Shown: positions 33,767 to 42,456 of the stretch, piece by piece
Layout: each line of letters starts with the position of its first letter
Position numbering within the stretch: the stretch's first letter is position 1
DNA from: JANLQX01 sp031423635
Lineage (GTDB): Bacteria; Actinomycetota; Acidimicrobiia; Acidimicrobiales; JANYDT01
Assembly: GCA_031423635.1 (NCBI GenBank)
Contig: JANPFX010000077.1
Span: 11,976-75,975, forward strand
DNA length: 64,000 nt
Direction: 5' to 3'
Notes under the pieces: generated by a model
Database searches by the model: none
What the model was told of the DNA's origin: nothing
The model's input: the letters and a program-made list of their open reading frames with translations, nothing else
Program-made: the position numbers and the translations under genes

Positions 33767-34390
33767 ATGCGTATGACCCGAACCCGCGCAGCTGTCGCTG
33801 TCGCCGCCCTCGCCCTTACCTTCGGGCTGGCCGCCTGCGGCAGCGATTCCGCCGACACCACGGCAGCCCCGGCCGAGACGGAAGCGGTGGCCGCCGAGAC
33901 CGAAGCCCCGGTCGAGACCGAGGCCATGGCCGCAGAGTCGGAAGCGGTGGCCGCCGAGACGGAAGCCGCTGCGGCAGCCGATGCGCCGAAGGACATCATC
34001 GATACCGCCGTTGCCGCCGGCAGCTTCAACACGCTGGCCAAGCTCCTCACCGATGCCGGTCTCGTGGAGACCCTGAAGGGCGAGGGCCCGTTCACCGTGT
34101 TCGCCCCGACCGATGAGGCTTTCGCCGCCGTCCCGGCCGACACCCTCGCCGCCCTCGGCGCCGACAAGGCCCTTCTCACCAAGGTCCTGACCTACCACGT
34201 CGTCCCGGGCAAGGTATTGGCCGCCCACAGCGCCGCCGGCGTTGACGCCACCGTGGCCGGTCCGACCGTCAAGCTCTCCATCGTCGACGGCAAGGTCATG
34301 GTGAACGACGCCACCGTCGTCACCGCCGACGTTGCTGCGTCGAATGGTGTCATCCACGTCATCGACAAGGTGCTCCTCCCCCCGGCGTGA
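33767..34390 (+). CDS. Fasciclin (FAS1) domain lipoprotein
   Basis: 207 residues. Lipoprotein signal peptide: RTRAAVAVAALALTFGLAAC, lipobox Cys at about residue 24. A low-complexity Glu-Ala-Thr linker with repeats of AETEAVAAETE and EAMAAESEA covers residues 33-75. The FAS1 domain follows: DIIDTAVAAGSFNTLAKLLTDAGL, GPFTVFAPTDEAFAAVPADTL, LTYHVVPGKVLAAHS and VNDATVVTADVAASNGVIHVIDKVLLP. It would be tethered to the outer face of the membrane by lipid and could mediate adhesion. ATG at 33767 is preceded by AAGGAG 8 bp upstream. A probable terminator follows at 34409-34452. Confidence 0.92.
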   Translation: MRMTRTRAAVAVAALALTFGLAACGSDSADTTAAPAETEAVAAETEAPVETEAMAAESEAVAAETEAAAAADAPKDIIDTAVAAGSFNTLAKLLTDAGLVETLKGEGPFTVFAPTDEAFAAVPADTLAALGADKALLTKVLTYHVVPGKVLAAHSAAGVDATVAGPTVKLSIVDGKVMVNDATVVTADVAASNGVIHVIDKVLLPPA

Positions 34391-34408
34391 GCATCCTGAT
34401 GTCGTGAT

Positions 34409-34455
34409 CGGCCCCGGGCCGGTGGTCCCCCCCTCCACCGCACCCGGGGCCGTTT
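34409..34455 (+). terminator. Terminator-like hairpin after the fasciclin gene
   Basis: CGGCCCCGGG (34409-34418) pairs with CCCGGGGCCG (34443-34452) around a 24-nt loop that has its own pairing potential, followed by TTTCGCG. It is the first structure after the fasciclin stop. The short T-run makes it a moderate candidate. Confidence 0.6.
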
Positions 34456-34469
34456 CGCGTCCGGACACT

Positions 34470-34637
34470 GGGAGAGAGGTTGCCCCCTCTGTTGTTTGGG
34501 CGCTGCGCCGCTCGCTCCGCTCGACTGCTCGCAACACGAGTGGCGCCGACATTGGGAGAGAGGTTGCCCCCTCTGTTGTTTGGGCGCTGCGCCGCTCGCT
34601 CCGCTCGACTGCTCGCAACACGAGTGGCGCCGACATT
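34470..34637 (+). repeat. Perfect tandem duplication of an 84-bp unit in composite repeat copy 2
   Basis: Units at 34470-34553 and 34554-34637 are identical. Each starts with GGGAGAGAGGTTGCCCC, then CTCTGTTGTTTG, then the GCTCGC-hairpin block. A third 17-mer at 34638-34654 begins the distal modules. The 17-mer thus appears three times at exact 84-bp spacing. Confidence 0.95.
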
Positions 34638-34702
34638 GGGAGAGAGGTTGCCCCAATGTATGGGGGCAGAACACCTCCGAACGCAGCTCGGAGGTGTTCT
34701 GC
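34470..34702 (+). repeat. Composite intergenic repeat, copy 2
   Basis: Plus orientation: two 84-bp units, then a third 17-mer (34638-34654), an imperfect version of the 18-bp palindrome (34650-34667), and a perfect 15-bp hairpin, GCAGAACACCTCCGA (34666-34680), loop ACGCAGC, TCGGAGGTGTTCTGC (34688-34702). It fills the interval between the fasciclin terminator and the aminotransferase gene, whose ATG is only 31 bp after the hairpin, so the hairpin would lie in that mRNA leader if transcription starts upstream. Confidence 0.9.
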
Positions 34703-34733
34703 AGCATCGGACGGACGCCCCTACCGTTGTCGG

Positions 34734-35891
34734 ATGGTCCGGGTCTCGACACGCTCGCAGGTGCCGCCGTTCTATGCGATGGCCATGGGCGCGCTCGCCG
34801 AGGCGCGTCAGACCCAAGGCCACCGGGTGCTGCACCTCGAGGTCGGACAGCCGAGCGGTGGCGCCCCAGCAGGAGCGCGAGCCGCCGCCGCCGAAGCGCT
34901 GACCCGTCGAGCCCTCGGCTACACAACCTCGCCGGGCCTCCCCGAACTGCGGGCACGCATCGCCCGCCACTACGACCATTTGTACGGCGTCGGCGTCGAC
35001 CCGCGCCAGGTCAGCGTCGTCGGCGGTGCATCCGGCGGATTCGTCCTTGCCTTCCTGGCGTGCTTCGACGTGGGTTCTCGCGTAGCCCTCACGGAGCCCG
35101 GCTATCCCGCGTACCGCAACACCCTCGACGCCCTCGGGTGCCTTCCGGTGGGCATCCCCATCGGCCCAGACACCGGATACCGGCTCACGGGATCGGCCAT
35201 CGAGTCAGCCCATCGGGCCGCGCCTCTTGACGGATTGATCATCGCGTCTCCGTCCAATCCCACCGGCACCCAACTGAGCGACAACGACCTCGTCGACATC
35301 GTCTCGACCTGTCACCGTCTTGGCATCACGTTGATCGCCGACGAGATCTATCACGGCATCACCTACGACACACCGGCGTCCACCGTGCTCTCGCACACGG
35401 GAAACGTCGTCGTGCTCAACAGTTTCTCGAAGTACTTCGGCATGACCGGATGGCGTCTCGGATGGATCGTTGCCCCGCCCGAACTCGTTGATCCCATCGA
35501 TCGCCTGGCCCAGAACCTCTACATCTGCGCGCCCCATGTGTCGCAGGTCGCCGGGCTCGCTGCGTTCGACTGCGCCGACGAACTTGACGCCCGTGTCGTG
35601 GAGTTCGCCGAGAAGCGTCGCGTTCTCCTCGACGGACTTCACCGCGCCGGCCTGACCGACACCGCACCATCCGACGGCGCCTTCTACGCCTACGCCGACG
35701 TCTCCCATCTGACCGGCGATTCGTGGGGCTTGTGTCGGCAGTGGCTCACCGACATCGACGTCGCCGTCACGCCCGGTATTGATTTCGACCCGGTTCGCGG
35801 CCACCGGTTCATCAGGTTCTCCTACGCGGGATCACTCGACGACGTGCGTGAAGCCGCCGAGCGCATCGCTGCGTGGACGTCGACGCGCTGA
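34734..35891 (+). CDS. Class I/II aminotransferase (aspartate aminotransferase family)
   Basis: 385 residues, PLP fold type I. VLHLEVGQPSGGAPAGA near the start, GYTTSPGLPELRARIARHY, SPSNPTGTQLSDNDL (Asn and Pro near the cofactor), IADEIYHGITYD (Asp binding the pyridine N), LNSFSKYFGMTGWRLGW (catalytic Lys) and FIRFSYAGSLDDVREA with the substrate carboxylate Arg. Amino donor and acceptor are not assigned. The ATG at 34734 lies 31 bp after the hairpin of composite repeat copy 2. Convergent with the S8 peptidase gene. Confidence 0.9.
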   Translation: MVRVSTRSQVPPFYAMAMGALAEARQTQGHRVLHLEVGQPSGGAPAGARAAAAEALTRRALGYTTSPGLPELRARIARHYDHLYGVGVDPRQVSVVGGASGGFVLAFLACFDVGSRVALTEPGYPAYRNTLDALGCLPVGIPIGPDTGYRLTGSAIESAHRAAPLDGLIIASPSNPTGTQLSDNDLVDIVSTCHRLGITLIADEIYHGITYDTPASTVLSHTGNVVVLNSFSKYFGMTGWRLGWIVAPPELVDPIDRLAQNLYICAPHVSQVAGLAAFDCADELDARVVEFAEKRRVLLDGLHRAGLTDTAPSDGAFYAYADVSHLTGDSWGLCRQWLTDIDVAVTPGIDFDPVRGHRFIRFSYAGSLDDVREAAERIAAWTSTR

Positions 35892-35998
35892 CGACCGTGC
35901 GGCGAGCGCTGCGCCGACGCGCCGAAGCTCGACCCCGTGAGTCGAGCGTTTCAGCCCCGTGGCGAGTGGCCTGTCCCCCGGCGACCACGCACCGAGTG

Positions 35999-37699
35999 CT
36001 ATCCCCAGTAGGCGTCCGACCAGACGTTGCCGGTCCACGTTGCACCTGACCAGGTCGCGCCCGACCAGGTGGACCCGGACCAGGACGAGCCAGACCACGA
36101 AGACCCGGACCACGAGGAACCCGACCACGAAGACCCGGACCACGAGGAACCCGACCACGTGGAACCTGACCAGGTACCGCCGGCCCACGCCGTGAGGGTG
36201 AGTTCGGCCTGAGCTTGGGCGGGGCCGTTGTAGGGCTTGGCGAAGATGTCCAAGTCGCCGTTCAGTTCGATCCCGTTGTGCACGAGTCGTGACGAACCGC
36301 GGGCGGCGTCGAGGGATCCGCCTCCGAGGAGGGTTACCTTCGGCGGGTTGGTGGCGGACCAGATCGTTGGCGAGTTCCGGGCCAGGCGCAGGTCAAGGGC
36401 GCCCTTGCCCTGCATCTCCGGCTTGACCTTCTTGAGCTTGATCGTCGATTCCGTCAGCGCCTGCTTCACCGAGTCGGGTGTGATGGAGGGATTCTGCTGA
36501 ACGAGCAGAGCGGCCGCTCCGGAGACGATGGCCGACGCCTGGGACGTACCGCTGCCGCGGAACAGCTGCTCGTTGATGTACCCGGTGCCGCCGTGCTTGG
36601 TGTCGATGGTCGAGCCGGGTGCCCGGAGGCTGACGATGCTCTTCCCCGGAACGACGAAATCGGGGCGCCGGGCCTTGCTGCCGTTCGACGAGAAGCTGGC
36701 GATCTCGTCCCATTCCCGCGGATTGGAGGCTGCGGTCTGACCCAGCGCACCGACGGCGATGATCGTGCCGGTGCGGGCCGGGTTGGTCATGGTGCTGCGC
36801 TTGTCGGCCCAGCCGGCGTTCCCGCTGGCGGCGACCACGACGATGCCCCGGCGCCAGGCCTGGTCGACGGCGAACGACAGCGGGTCGATCTTGACGTCCT
36901 GGGTGGAGTCCGTGCCGTAGGAGAGGTTCATCACCCGGATGTTCAGGCCGTTCTTGTTGCGGTTCGCGACGACCCAGTCGATCGCCGCGATCACCTGAGA
37001 GACATCGGTGGAACCGTCCTTGTCGGCGACCTTGACGCTGACGATGCGGGCATCGGGGGCCACTCCCACGAAGCCGCTGGTGGGGTCGCTGAGCGATGTG
37101 CCCGCCGTCCGTCCGGCGATGAGGCCGGCCATGTGGGTGCCGTGGCCGTAGGTGTCGACGTTGCGCTTGGCCGGGTCCTGCGACTCGAGGGAGAGGTCGG
37201 GTCCGAACAGCACGCGGTTCGCCGGCAGCGCGTCGCTGATCCGAACACCGGAGTCGATCAGGGCCACGTCGACGCCGCGGCCGGTGATGCCGGCGTTCCA
37301 GTACGCCGACGAGCCGATGATCTCGCTCACGTTCTTGGGGCCGCCCACGTCGGTGTAGGGGTTCCAAGCCTGGCTGAGCGGTCGAACGACCTCGTTCGGG
37401 GTGACCGATCGGATGCCGGGAACGCGACGAAGTCCGGTCAGGTCGCGCTGATCGACGGTCGCCGCGATCCCTCCGACGATATCGAGGCGGCGGGTGACCC
37501 TCCCTTTCACTCTGGCCACGGCGTCGACGGCACGTCCGACCTGGCCGGGATCAGCCGTGACGATGACCGAGACCGGTCGATCGGCGGCGACGGCCGGCTG
37601 AGGTCCGGTGACAACGAGGACCGGTGCGAGACCCAGCGCGCCGAGTGCAGCGATGGAGTGGAGGCGTGTCCGTTTCACTCGCGATCCATCGGCAACCAC
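35999..37699 (-). CDS. Secreted subtilisin-family (S8) serine peptidase with C-terminal Trp-Ser-Gly repeats
   Basis: 566 residues. Signal peptide after VKRTRLHSIAALGALGLAPVLVV; inhibitor I9-like prodomain about residues 40-105; catalytic triad Asp in DVALIDSGV, His in YGHGTHMAGLIAG, Ser in GSGTSQASAIVSGAAA; oxyanion Asn in VVVAASGNAGW. After the catalytic domain a 50-residue segment precedes about 12 pentapeptides of the type WSGSS, WSGST or WSGAT ending in WSDAYWG. GTG at 37699 is used; a GTG at 37678 would put the basic n-region first and is equally plausible. Start, no ribosome-binding site decides. Likely exported. Confidence 0.9.
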   Translation of the reverse strand: MVADGSRVKRTRLHSIAALGALGLAPVLVVTGPQPAVAADRPVSVIVTADPGQVGRAVDAVARVKGRVTRRLDIVGGIAATVDQRDLTGLRRVPGIRSVTPNEVVRPLSQAWNPYTDVGGPKNVSEIIGSSAYWNAGITGRGVDVALIDSGVRISDALPANRVLFGPDLSLESQDPAKRNVDTYGHGTHMAGLIAGRTAGTSLSDPTSGFVGVAPDARIVSVKVADKDGSTDVSQVIAAIDWVVANRNKNGLNIRVMNLSYGTDSTQDVKIDPLSFAVDQAWRRGIVVVAASGNAGWADKRSTMTNPARTGTIIAVGALGQTAASNPREWDEIASFSSNGSKARRPDFVVPGKSIVSLRAPGSTIDTKHGGTGYINEQLFRGSGTSQASAIVSGAAALLVQQNPSITPDSVKQALTESTIKLKKVKPEMQGKGALDLRLARNSPTIWSATNPPKVTLLGGGSLDAARGSSRLVHNGIELNGDLDIFAKPYNGPAQAQAELTLTAWAGGTWSGSTWSGSSWSGSSWSGSSWSGSSWSGSSWSGSTWSGATWSGATWTGNVWSDAYWG

Positions 37700-37732
37700 T
37701 CTCCGTGACCAAATGAGTCGTTCGGTTCGTTC

Positions 37733-40378
37733 CTACCCTGGACCGCTCGGACGGTGATGGGCCGCCCGGATCAGCGGTTCAGTGATCCTTGGCCTGCCCG
37801 ACACACTGCGGACGGCCAGGCCGGCCGTGCCGCAGGTCAGATCGTCGACCAGCGCACCCAACGTCGTCGGGGCGCGCAGCCCCCGCCCCTGCATCCACGA
37901 GCACCCGAGTGCGCGGGCGGCCGCCACGTCGCGGTTGCTCTCGATTCCTTTGGCCACCAGTCGGAAATCGAAGACCTCGCCGAGCTCGGTGAGTGCCCGC
38001 ACGACGGGCATGACGGCAGCGTCCGACAGACCTCCGACGGTGGTGCGGGCGAGCTTCACGATCAACGGCCGGACGTCGGCGAGGAGTTGGAACGGCACGT
38101 CGTCGAGCTCGAAGTCGTCGAGCGACACGGCGACGCCGAGCTCGCGAAGGGTGCCGACGCGGCGGAGCACCGCCTCGGTTGAGCGGCGAAGCGCACGAAC
38201 GGGGATCTCGAGCACCAATCGGTTGAGGTGGTCGGGCGCCGTTTGGCGGCGCACGACTTCCGCGAACGAGTCGCGGCTCAGCTGGGTGAGGCCGAGGTTG
38301 ATGGCGACCGTGACGTCAGGGAAACCCTCGGTCTGTTCCAGAGCGTCGGCGATGCTGCGCAACACGAACTCGTCGATGATCTCCGCGGCCGCCCCGTCGG
38401 TCAAACCGACGAGGAAGTCGTCGGGCCCGAGTACACCGTGCACCGGATGGTTCCATCGCAGGAGGCCTTCGATGCTCACGATTGCGCCGGTGGTGGTGTC
38501 GACCACCGGCTGGTAGGCCATCGAGAACTGGTCGAGAGGCACGTGCTGGGCCAAGTGGTTCGCGAGCTCGGTGCCGCGACCGTTCACCCCTGCCCGTTGG
38601 GGATCGATGACTTCGACGGCGTTCTTGCCACGGGCCTTTGCCCGGTACATCGCCTGATCGGCCCGGTCGAGGAGCGCGGCGAGATCGTCGCCGTCCACCA
38701 CGACCCCGATTCCCACCGTCGCTCTCGGGGCGACCTCGATCCCGCTCGCCAACAGCATCGGCTGACGGATCACCTCGAGCAGCCGCTGGCCGCGAAGGTC
38801 CAGTGACTCTTGACGCGCGTTCGGGTCGAAGAGCAGGGCGAACTCATCGCCCGAGAGGCGGGCGGCCGATTCGGTCGAAGTGATTGCGGATTGGATGCGT
38901 CGACCGATCGTGACCAGCATGGCGTCACCGGCGGCGTGTCCGAAGGAGTCGTTGACGTTCTTGAAGTCGTCGAGATCGATGATGGCAACAGCCCACCGAC
39001 CTCCGTTGACCCCTTTCGTGTTGATGACCTGTCGCGCCGCTCGGGTGAATGCTGACCGATTGAGCAGCCCGGTGAGTGGATCATGCTGGAGCTCGTGGAC
39101 GAGCCGGCGCTCCAGATCGCGCAGCTCGGAGATCGACGCCATCTGGCGCTCGTTCTCGATGAGCGACCCGATCTGGGCGGCCAGGGCGAAAGCGAGCGGA
39201 AGGTCCCGGGCGTCGAAGGCGTCGACCCCCTCGACTTCCGAACCGATCAGCAGGACGCCGTCAACCAGATCCGGAACGTGGACGGGTACGACCAGACCCG
39301 AACGCAGACCCCGCTCGAGGATGGCGCGGCTCAGGACGTCTTCACCGAGGTCGCTGGCGTTGCGCATGTCGGCCGTCCCGGCGGGCGGGATCGACACGGC
39401 GTCGAGGAGTCCCGGCGTCGCACCCTGTCCGTTGCGTTGCGGGCTCTGGGCGTGTCGGCGGTTCCCGCCGACGTTCAGGGCGACTTCGACGTGGGAGAAC
39501 CGGAGGTCCCGCTGGGCGTTTCCGATCAATGCGGTGAGTGTGTGCTCGGTCGCCTCGGCGTGGCGCAGGGCTTCGGTCGACCGGTGGAGGAATTCCATCT
39601 CGCTCTTGCGCTGCCGCTCACGCTGGTAGACGACGTTGGATGAGTAGCCGATGAAGAACGGGACGAGCATCAGCGGGGTGGCCACAGGTGTGGTCGACGC
39701 GAGGGCCGCCGTCGCCATGCCGACTGCCGCTGTTGCCAAGCTCGCCAGCGCACTGACGAACACCGAAGGGAGCATCTCCGACGCGGGGAGCTTCTCGCCG
39801 CTCACCCGAACCACGAGAACGACGAGCATCGAACCGCAGACGGAGAACACGACACAAGCGACGAACCCGAACGTGATGGCGCGAAGTGTCGTCATCGACG
39901 AGATGTTGCCCAGATCGAGGACCAGCGCCGCGAGTTGCGAGCACAGCACGAACGTCGCGGCGTTGAAGGCAACTTTGAGCAGGGGTTGGCGACGGAGGAA
40001 TCGCAGCGTCACGCATCCGCCCAGCACGACCGCGCCGATCGTCGGACCATGTCCGAGGTGCAGCAGCGAGAGGAGCACGACGCCGTCGGTGAGCGAGATC
40101 GAATGTGCCGACCGGCCGAGGTGGATGTGGACGACGAAGGCCTCGGCCAGGGCGAACAGGGCAACCATGCCGACCCAGCCACTCCAGCTGGACCACGCAG
40201 GATGCGCCACAGGGGGACCGTGGGTCACGGCGAACAACGCGAGGCCGACCGCCAAGATCAGAACGGACAGGACCCAGATCTGCGGTGCCCGGGACCGCCC
40301 ACGGCCGACCGGCAACAGTTCAGACTGGTTCCCCGACGCGACCGTCGTGACCCTCCCGTCGTTGTTCCTGTCCGGCAC
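37733..40378 (-). CDS. Membrane GGDEF-EAL protein with a degenerate EAL domain
   Basis: 881 residues. N-terminal transmembrane region (about seven segments, IWVLSVLILAVGLALFAV to LMLVPFFIGYSSNVV), GAF-like region about residues 290-430, GGDEF domain with DPLTGLLNR, DLDDFKNVNDSFGHAAGD and RLSGDEFAL (SGDEF instead of GGDEF, catalytic positions kept). EAL domain: IVSIEGLLRW in place of EALLRW, SLDDFELDDVPF lacking the DDFGTG form, and LVAKGIES instead of AEGVE. The loss of several phosphodiesterase residues suggests the EAL half binds but does not hydrolyse c-di-GMP. GTG start at 40378. Diguanylate cyclase activity is plausible. Confidence 0.85.
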   Translation of the reverse strand: MPDRNNDGRVTTVASGNQSELLPVGRGRSRAPQIWVLSVLILAVGLALFAVTHGPPVAHPAWSSWSGWVGMVALFALAEAFVVHIHLGRSAHSISLTDGVVLLSLLHLGHGPTIGAVVLGGCVTLRFLRRQPLLKVAFNAATFVLCSQLAALVLDLGNISSMTTLRAITFGFVACVVFSVCGSMLVVLVVRVSGEKLPASEMLPSVFVSALASLATAAVGMATAALASTTPVATPLMLVPFFIGYSSNVVYQRERQRKSEMEFLHRSTEALRHAEATEHTLTALIGNAQRDLRFSHVEVALNVGGNRRHAQSPQRNGQGATPGLLDAVSIPPAGTADMRNASDLGEDVLSRAILERGLRSGLVVPVHVPDLVDGVLLIGSEVEGVDAFDARDLPLAFALAAQIGSLIENERQMASISELRDLERRLVHELQHDPLTGLLNRSAFTRAARQVINTKGVNGGRWAVAIIDLDDFKNVNDSFGHAAGDAMLVTIGRRIQSAITSTESAARLSGDEFALLFDPNARQESLDLRGQRLLEVIRQPMLLASGIEVAPRATVGIGVVVDGDDLAALLDRADQAMYRAKARGKNAVEVIDPQRAGVNGRGTELANHLAQHVPLDQFSMAYQPVVDTTTGAIVSIEGLLRWNHPVHGVLGPDDFLVGLTDGAAAEIIDEFVLRSIADALEQTEGFPDVTVAINLGLTQLSRDSFAEVVRRQTAPDHLNRLVLEIPVRALRRSTEAVLRRVGTLRELGVAVSLDDFELDDVPFQLLADVRPLIVKLARTTVGGLSDAAVMPVVRALTELGEVFDFRLVAKGIESNRDVAAARALGCSWMQGRGLRAPTTLGALVDDLTCGTAGLAVRSVSGRPRITEPLIRAAHHRPSGPG

Positions 40379-40478
40379 GGTCGAACCATCGGCACCTCGA
40401 CAGGGGACATTGACTCAGCCGGGTCGATCGACCTACGACCTTGCCGGCTGCCCGGCAGCATGTCGTCGGGTGGCGCGG

Positions 40479-40685
40479 CTACGGGCGTGGGCGTCGGGTG
40501 AGGGGGTGGTTGTTCCACCAGCGGCCGGAGAATCGCCAGTCGGTCGTGGTGGAGCTCTCGGCTGCAGCGTCGACCAGCAGCACCGGCTTCGGCCAGGCCC
40601 ATTCCATCGCGGCGACGATAGCGACGAGCTGGTCGTCGGTCGGAGTCGGCGAAATGTCCCGGGCAGACGCGATCGGGCCGTTCAC
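40479..40685 (-). CDS. accE: Acyl-CoA carboxylase epsilon subunit
   Basis: 68 residues, small acidic-start protein: NGPIASARDISPTPTDDQLVAIVAAME, then W-rich tail TTDWRFSGRWWNNHPLTRRP. In actinobacterial acyl-CoA carboxylases a short epsilon subunit binds the beta subunit and raises activity; PTDDQLVAIVAAM is the helix pattern I associate with it. GTG at 40685 overlaps the stop of the beta subunit gene by 4 bp (GTGA), so it is coupled to it. Too small for most automated calls, but context and pattern agree. Confidence 0.8.
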   Translation of the reverse strand: MNGPIASARDISPTPTDDQLVAIVAAMEWAWPKPVLLVDAAAESSTTTDWRFSGRWWNNHPLTRRPRP

Positions 40686-42238
40686 AGCGGCACGTTCCCG
40701 TGCTTGCGCTTGGGCAGCTCTTCCTTCTTGGTGCGAAGGAACGCGAGCCCACGAGTGAGCATCTTGCGGGTATCGGCCGGGTCGATCACATCGTCGATGT
40801 AGCCCCGCTCCGCGGCGACGTAGGGGTTGGCGTAGAGCTCGGTGTACTCGTCGACCAGCTCGGCCCTCCGGGCGACCGGGTCGGAAGCGGCGTCGAGCTC
40901 GCGCTTGTACACAATGCCGACGGCACCCTGCGGACCCATCACGGCGAGTTCGGCCGACGGCCAGGCGAAGCAAAGATCCGAGCCGATCGACTTCGAGTCC
41001 ATGACCACGTAGGCGCCGCCGTAGGCCTTGCGGGTGATGATGCTGATGCGGGGCACCGTGGCCTCGCAGTAGGCGTAGAGCAGCTTGGCGCCGTGACGGA
41101 TGATGCCGCCGTATTCCTGATCTGTGCCGGGCATGAACCCGGGTACGTCGACGAAGGTGACGAGCGGGATGTTGAACGCGTCGCACGTGCGGACGAATCG
41201 GCCGGCCTTCTCGGAGGAGTCGATGTCGAGCACACCCGCCATGACCATCGGCTGGTTGCCGACGATGCCCACCGGGTTCCCGTCGAGTCGGGCGAAGCCG
41301 CACACGATGTTCCCGGCCCACTTCGGGAAGTACTCGAAGAACTCCCCGTCGTCGACGACCTCGCGGATGACCTTCTTCATGTCGTAGGGCCGGTTCGGCG
41401 AATCCGGGAGCATGGTGAGCAGGGCGTCGCAGCGTCGTTCAGGGTCGTCGTCGGAGGGACTGTGCGGCGGCGCCTCGAGGTTGTTCGACGGCAGGAAGGA
41501 CAGGAGGAACCGGACGTCTTCGAGACACGACTGCTCGTCGGGGGACACGAACGTGGCCACACCCGACTTGGACGCGTGCGTCGATGCGCCGCCGAGTTCT
41601 TCGAGGGTGACCTCCTCACCGGTGACGGTCTTGACCACATCGGGCCCGGTGATGAACATGTGGCTGGTCTTGTCGACCATGAAGATGAAGTCGGTCATCG
41701 CCGGCGAGTAAACCGCACCGCCGGCACACGGCCCCATGATCACGCTGATCTGCGGGACGACGCCGGACGACTTCACGTTGCGGAAGAAGATCGCACCGTA
41801 GGACGCGAGAGACACCACGCCTTCCTGGATGCGGGCACCTCCCGAGTCGTTCAGTCCAATCACCGGCACGCCGACCGAGGTGGCGAGGTCCATGATCTTG
41901 GTGATCTTCTCTGCGAACACTTCACCGAGCGCTCCGCCGAACACGGTGAAGTCCTGGGCGAACACGGCGACCTTGCGTCCGTTGACCTCCCCCCAACCGG
42001 TGACGACACCGTCGGTGTAGGGCCGGTCGGCCTCGATCCCCATGCCGTGGGCGCGGTGCCGGGCGAGCATGTCGAGCTCGACGAAGGTGTCGGGGTCGAG
42101 GAACACGGCGATGCGTTCGCGGGCGGTCAGCTTGCCCTTCGCATGCTGACGCTCGACGGAACGCTCCGACCCGGCGTTGAGGGCTTGCTGGCGGCGCTCT
42201 TCGAGTTGCGCCAATCGCGTCGTCATCGGGAAATCCAT
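40682..42238 (-). CDS. pccB: Acyl-CoA carboxylase beta subunit (propionyl-CoA carboxylase type)
   Basis: 518 residues, carboxyltransferase fold with N- and C-terminal crotonase-like halves. GKLTARERIAVFLDPDTFVELD, GGALGEVFAEKITKIMDLA, GVPVIGLNDSGGARIQEGV and IMGPCAGGAVYSPAMTDF in the N half; PGFMPGTDQEYGGIIRHGAKLLYAY and RKAYGGAYVVMDSK in the C half (biotin and acyl-CoA sites). It transfers CO2 from biotin to propionyl- or acetyl-CoA; the exact acyl preference is not certain, and the biotin-carboxylase alpha subunit is not in the window. ATG 42238 (an in-frame ATG at 42226 is possible). accE follows. Confidence 0.92.
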   Translation of the reverse strand: MDFPMTTRLAQLEERRQQALNAGSERSVERQHAKGKLTARERIAVFLDPDTFVELDMLARHRAHGMGIEADRPYTDGVVTGWGEVNGRKVAVFAQDFTVFGGALGEVFAEKITKIMDLATSVGVPVIGLNDSGGARIQEGVVSLASYGAIFFRNVKSSGVVPQISVIMGPCAGGAVYSPAMTDFIFMVDKTSHMFITGPDVVKTVTGEEVTLEELGGASTHASKSGVATFVSPDEQSCLEDVRFLLSFLPSNNLEAPPHSPSDDDPERRCDALLTMLPDSPNRPYDMKKVIREVVDDGEFFEYFPKWAGNIVCGFARLDGNPVGIVGNQPMVMAGVLDIDSSEKAGRFVRTCDAFNIPLVTFVDVPGFMPGTDQEYGGIIRHGAKLLYAYCEATVPRISIITRKAYGGAYVVMDSKSIGSDLCFAWPSAELAVMGPQGAVGIVYKRELDAASDPVARRAELVDEYTELYANPYVAAERGYIDDVIDPADTRKMLTRGLAFLRTKKEELPKRKHGNVPL

Positions 42239-42299
42239 GGGCTGTAGAACCTACCGGCGCTTCATCACCCTGAGCGAACCCGGTGCGCACGCACACAGT

Positions 42300-42364
42300 A
42301 GGAGAGAGGTTGCCCCCATAGATGGGGGCAGAACACCTCCCAATGCCGTTGGGAGGTGTTCTGC
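42300..42364 (+). repeat. Composite intergenic repeat, copy 3 (short)
   Basis: Plus orientation and only the distal modules: 17-mer with one mismatch at its first base (42300-42316), palindrome GCCCCCATAGATGGGGGC (42312-42329, one mismatch) and a perfect hairpin, GCAGAACACCTCCCA, loop ATGCCGT, TGGGAGGTGTTCTGC (42328-42364). Relative to copy 2 both arms changed together (CCGA/TCGG became CCCA/TGGG), a compensatory change. It lies between pccB and the SIMPL gene, in the opposite orientation to both flanking genes. Confidence 0.9.
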
Positions 42365-42456
42365 CGCAGAACTGTGCTTCCGGGGTTGACGCAAACCATG
42401 GTCGGATGTGTCATGGACCCGGCGGCGCCGACCCGGTCGTCGCCGTTCGTCACTCG

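Noticed and set aside
34470..34702. CRISPR array
   Set aside because: Repeats are directly adjacent 84-bp identical units with no unique spacers, and no cas genes are present.
36027..36212. Plus-strand frame with regular Asp-His-Glu-Pro repeats
   Set aside because: It is the antisense reading of the Trp-Ser-Gly repeats of the S8 peptidase; the repetition comes from the real gene.
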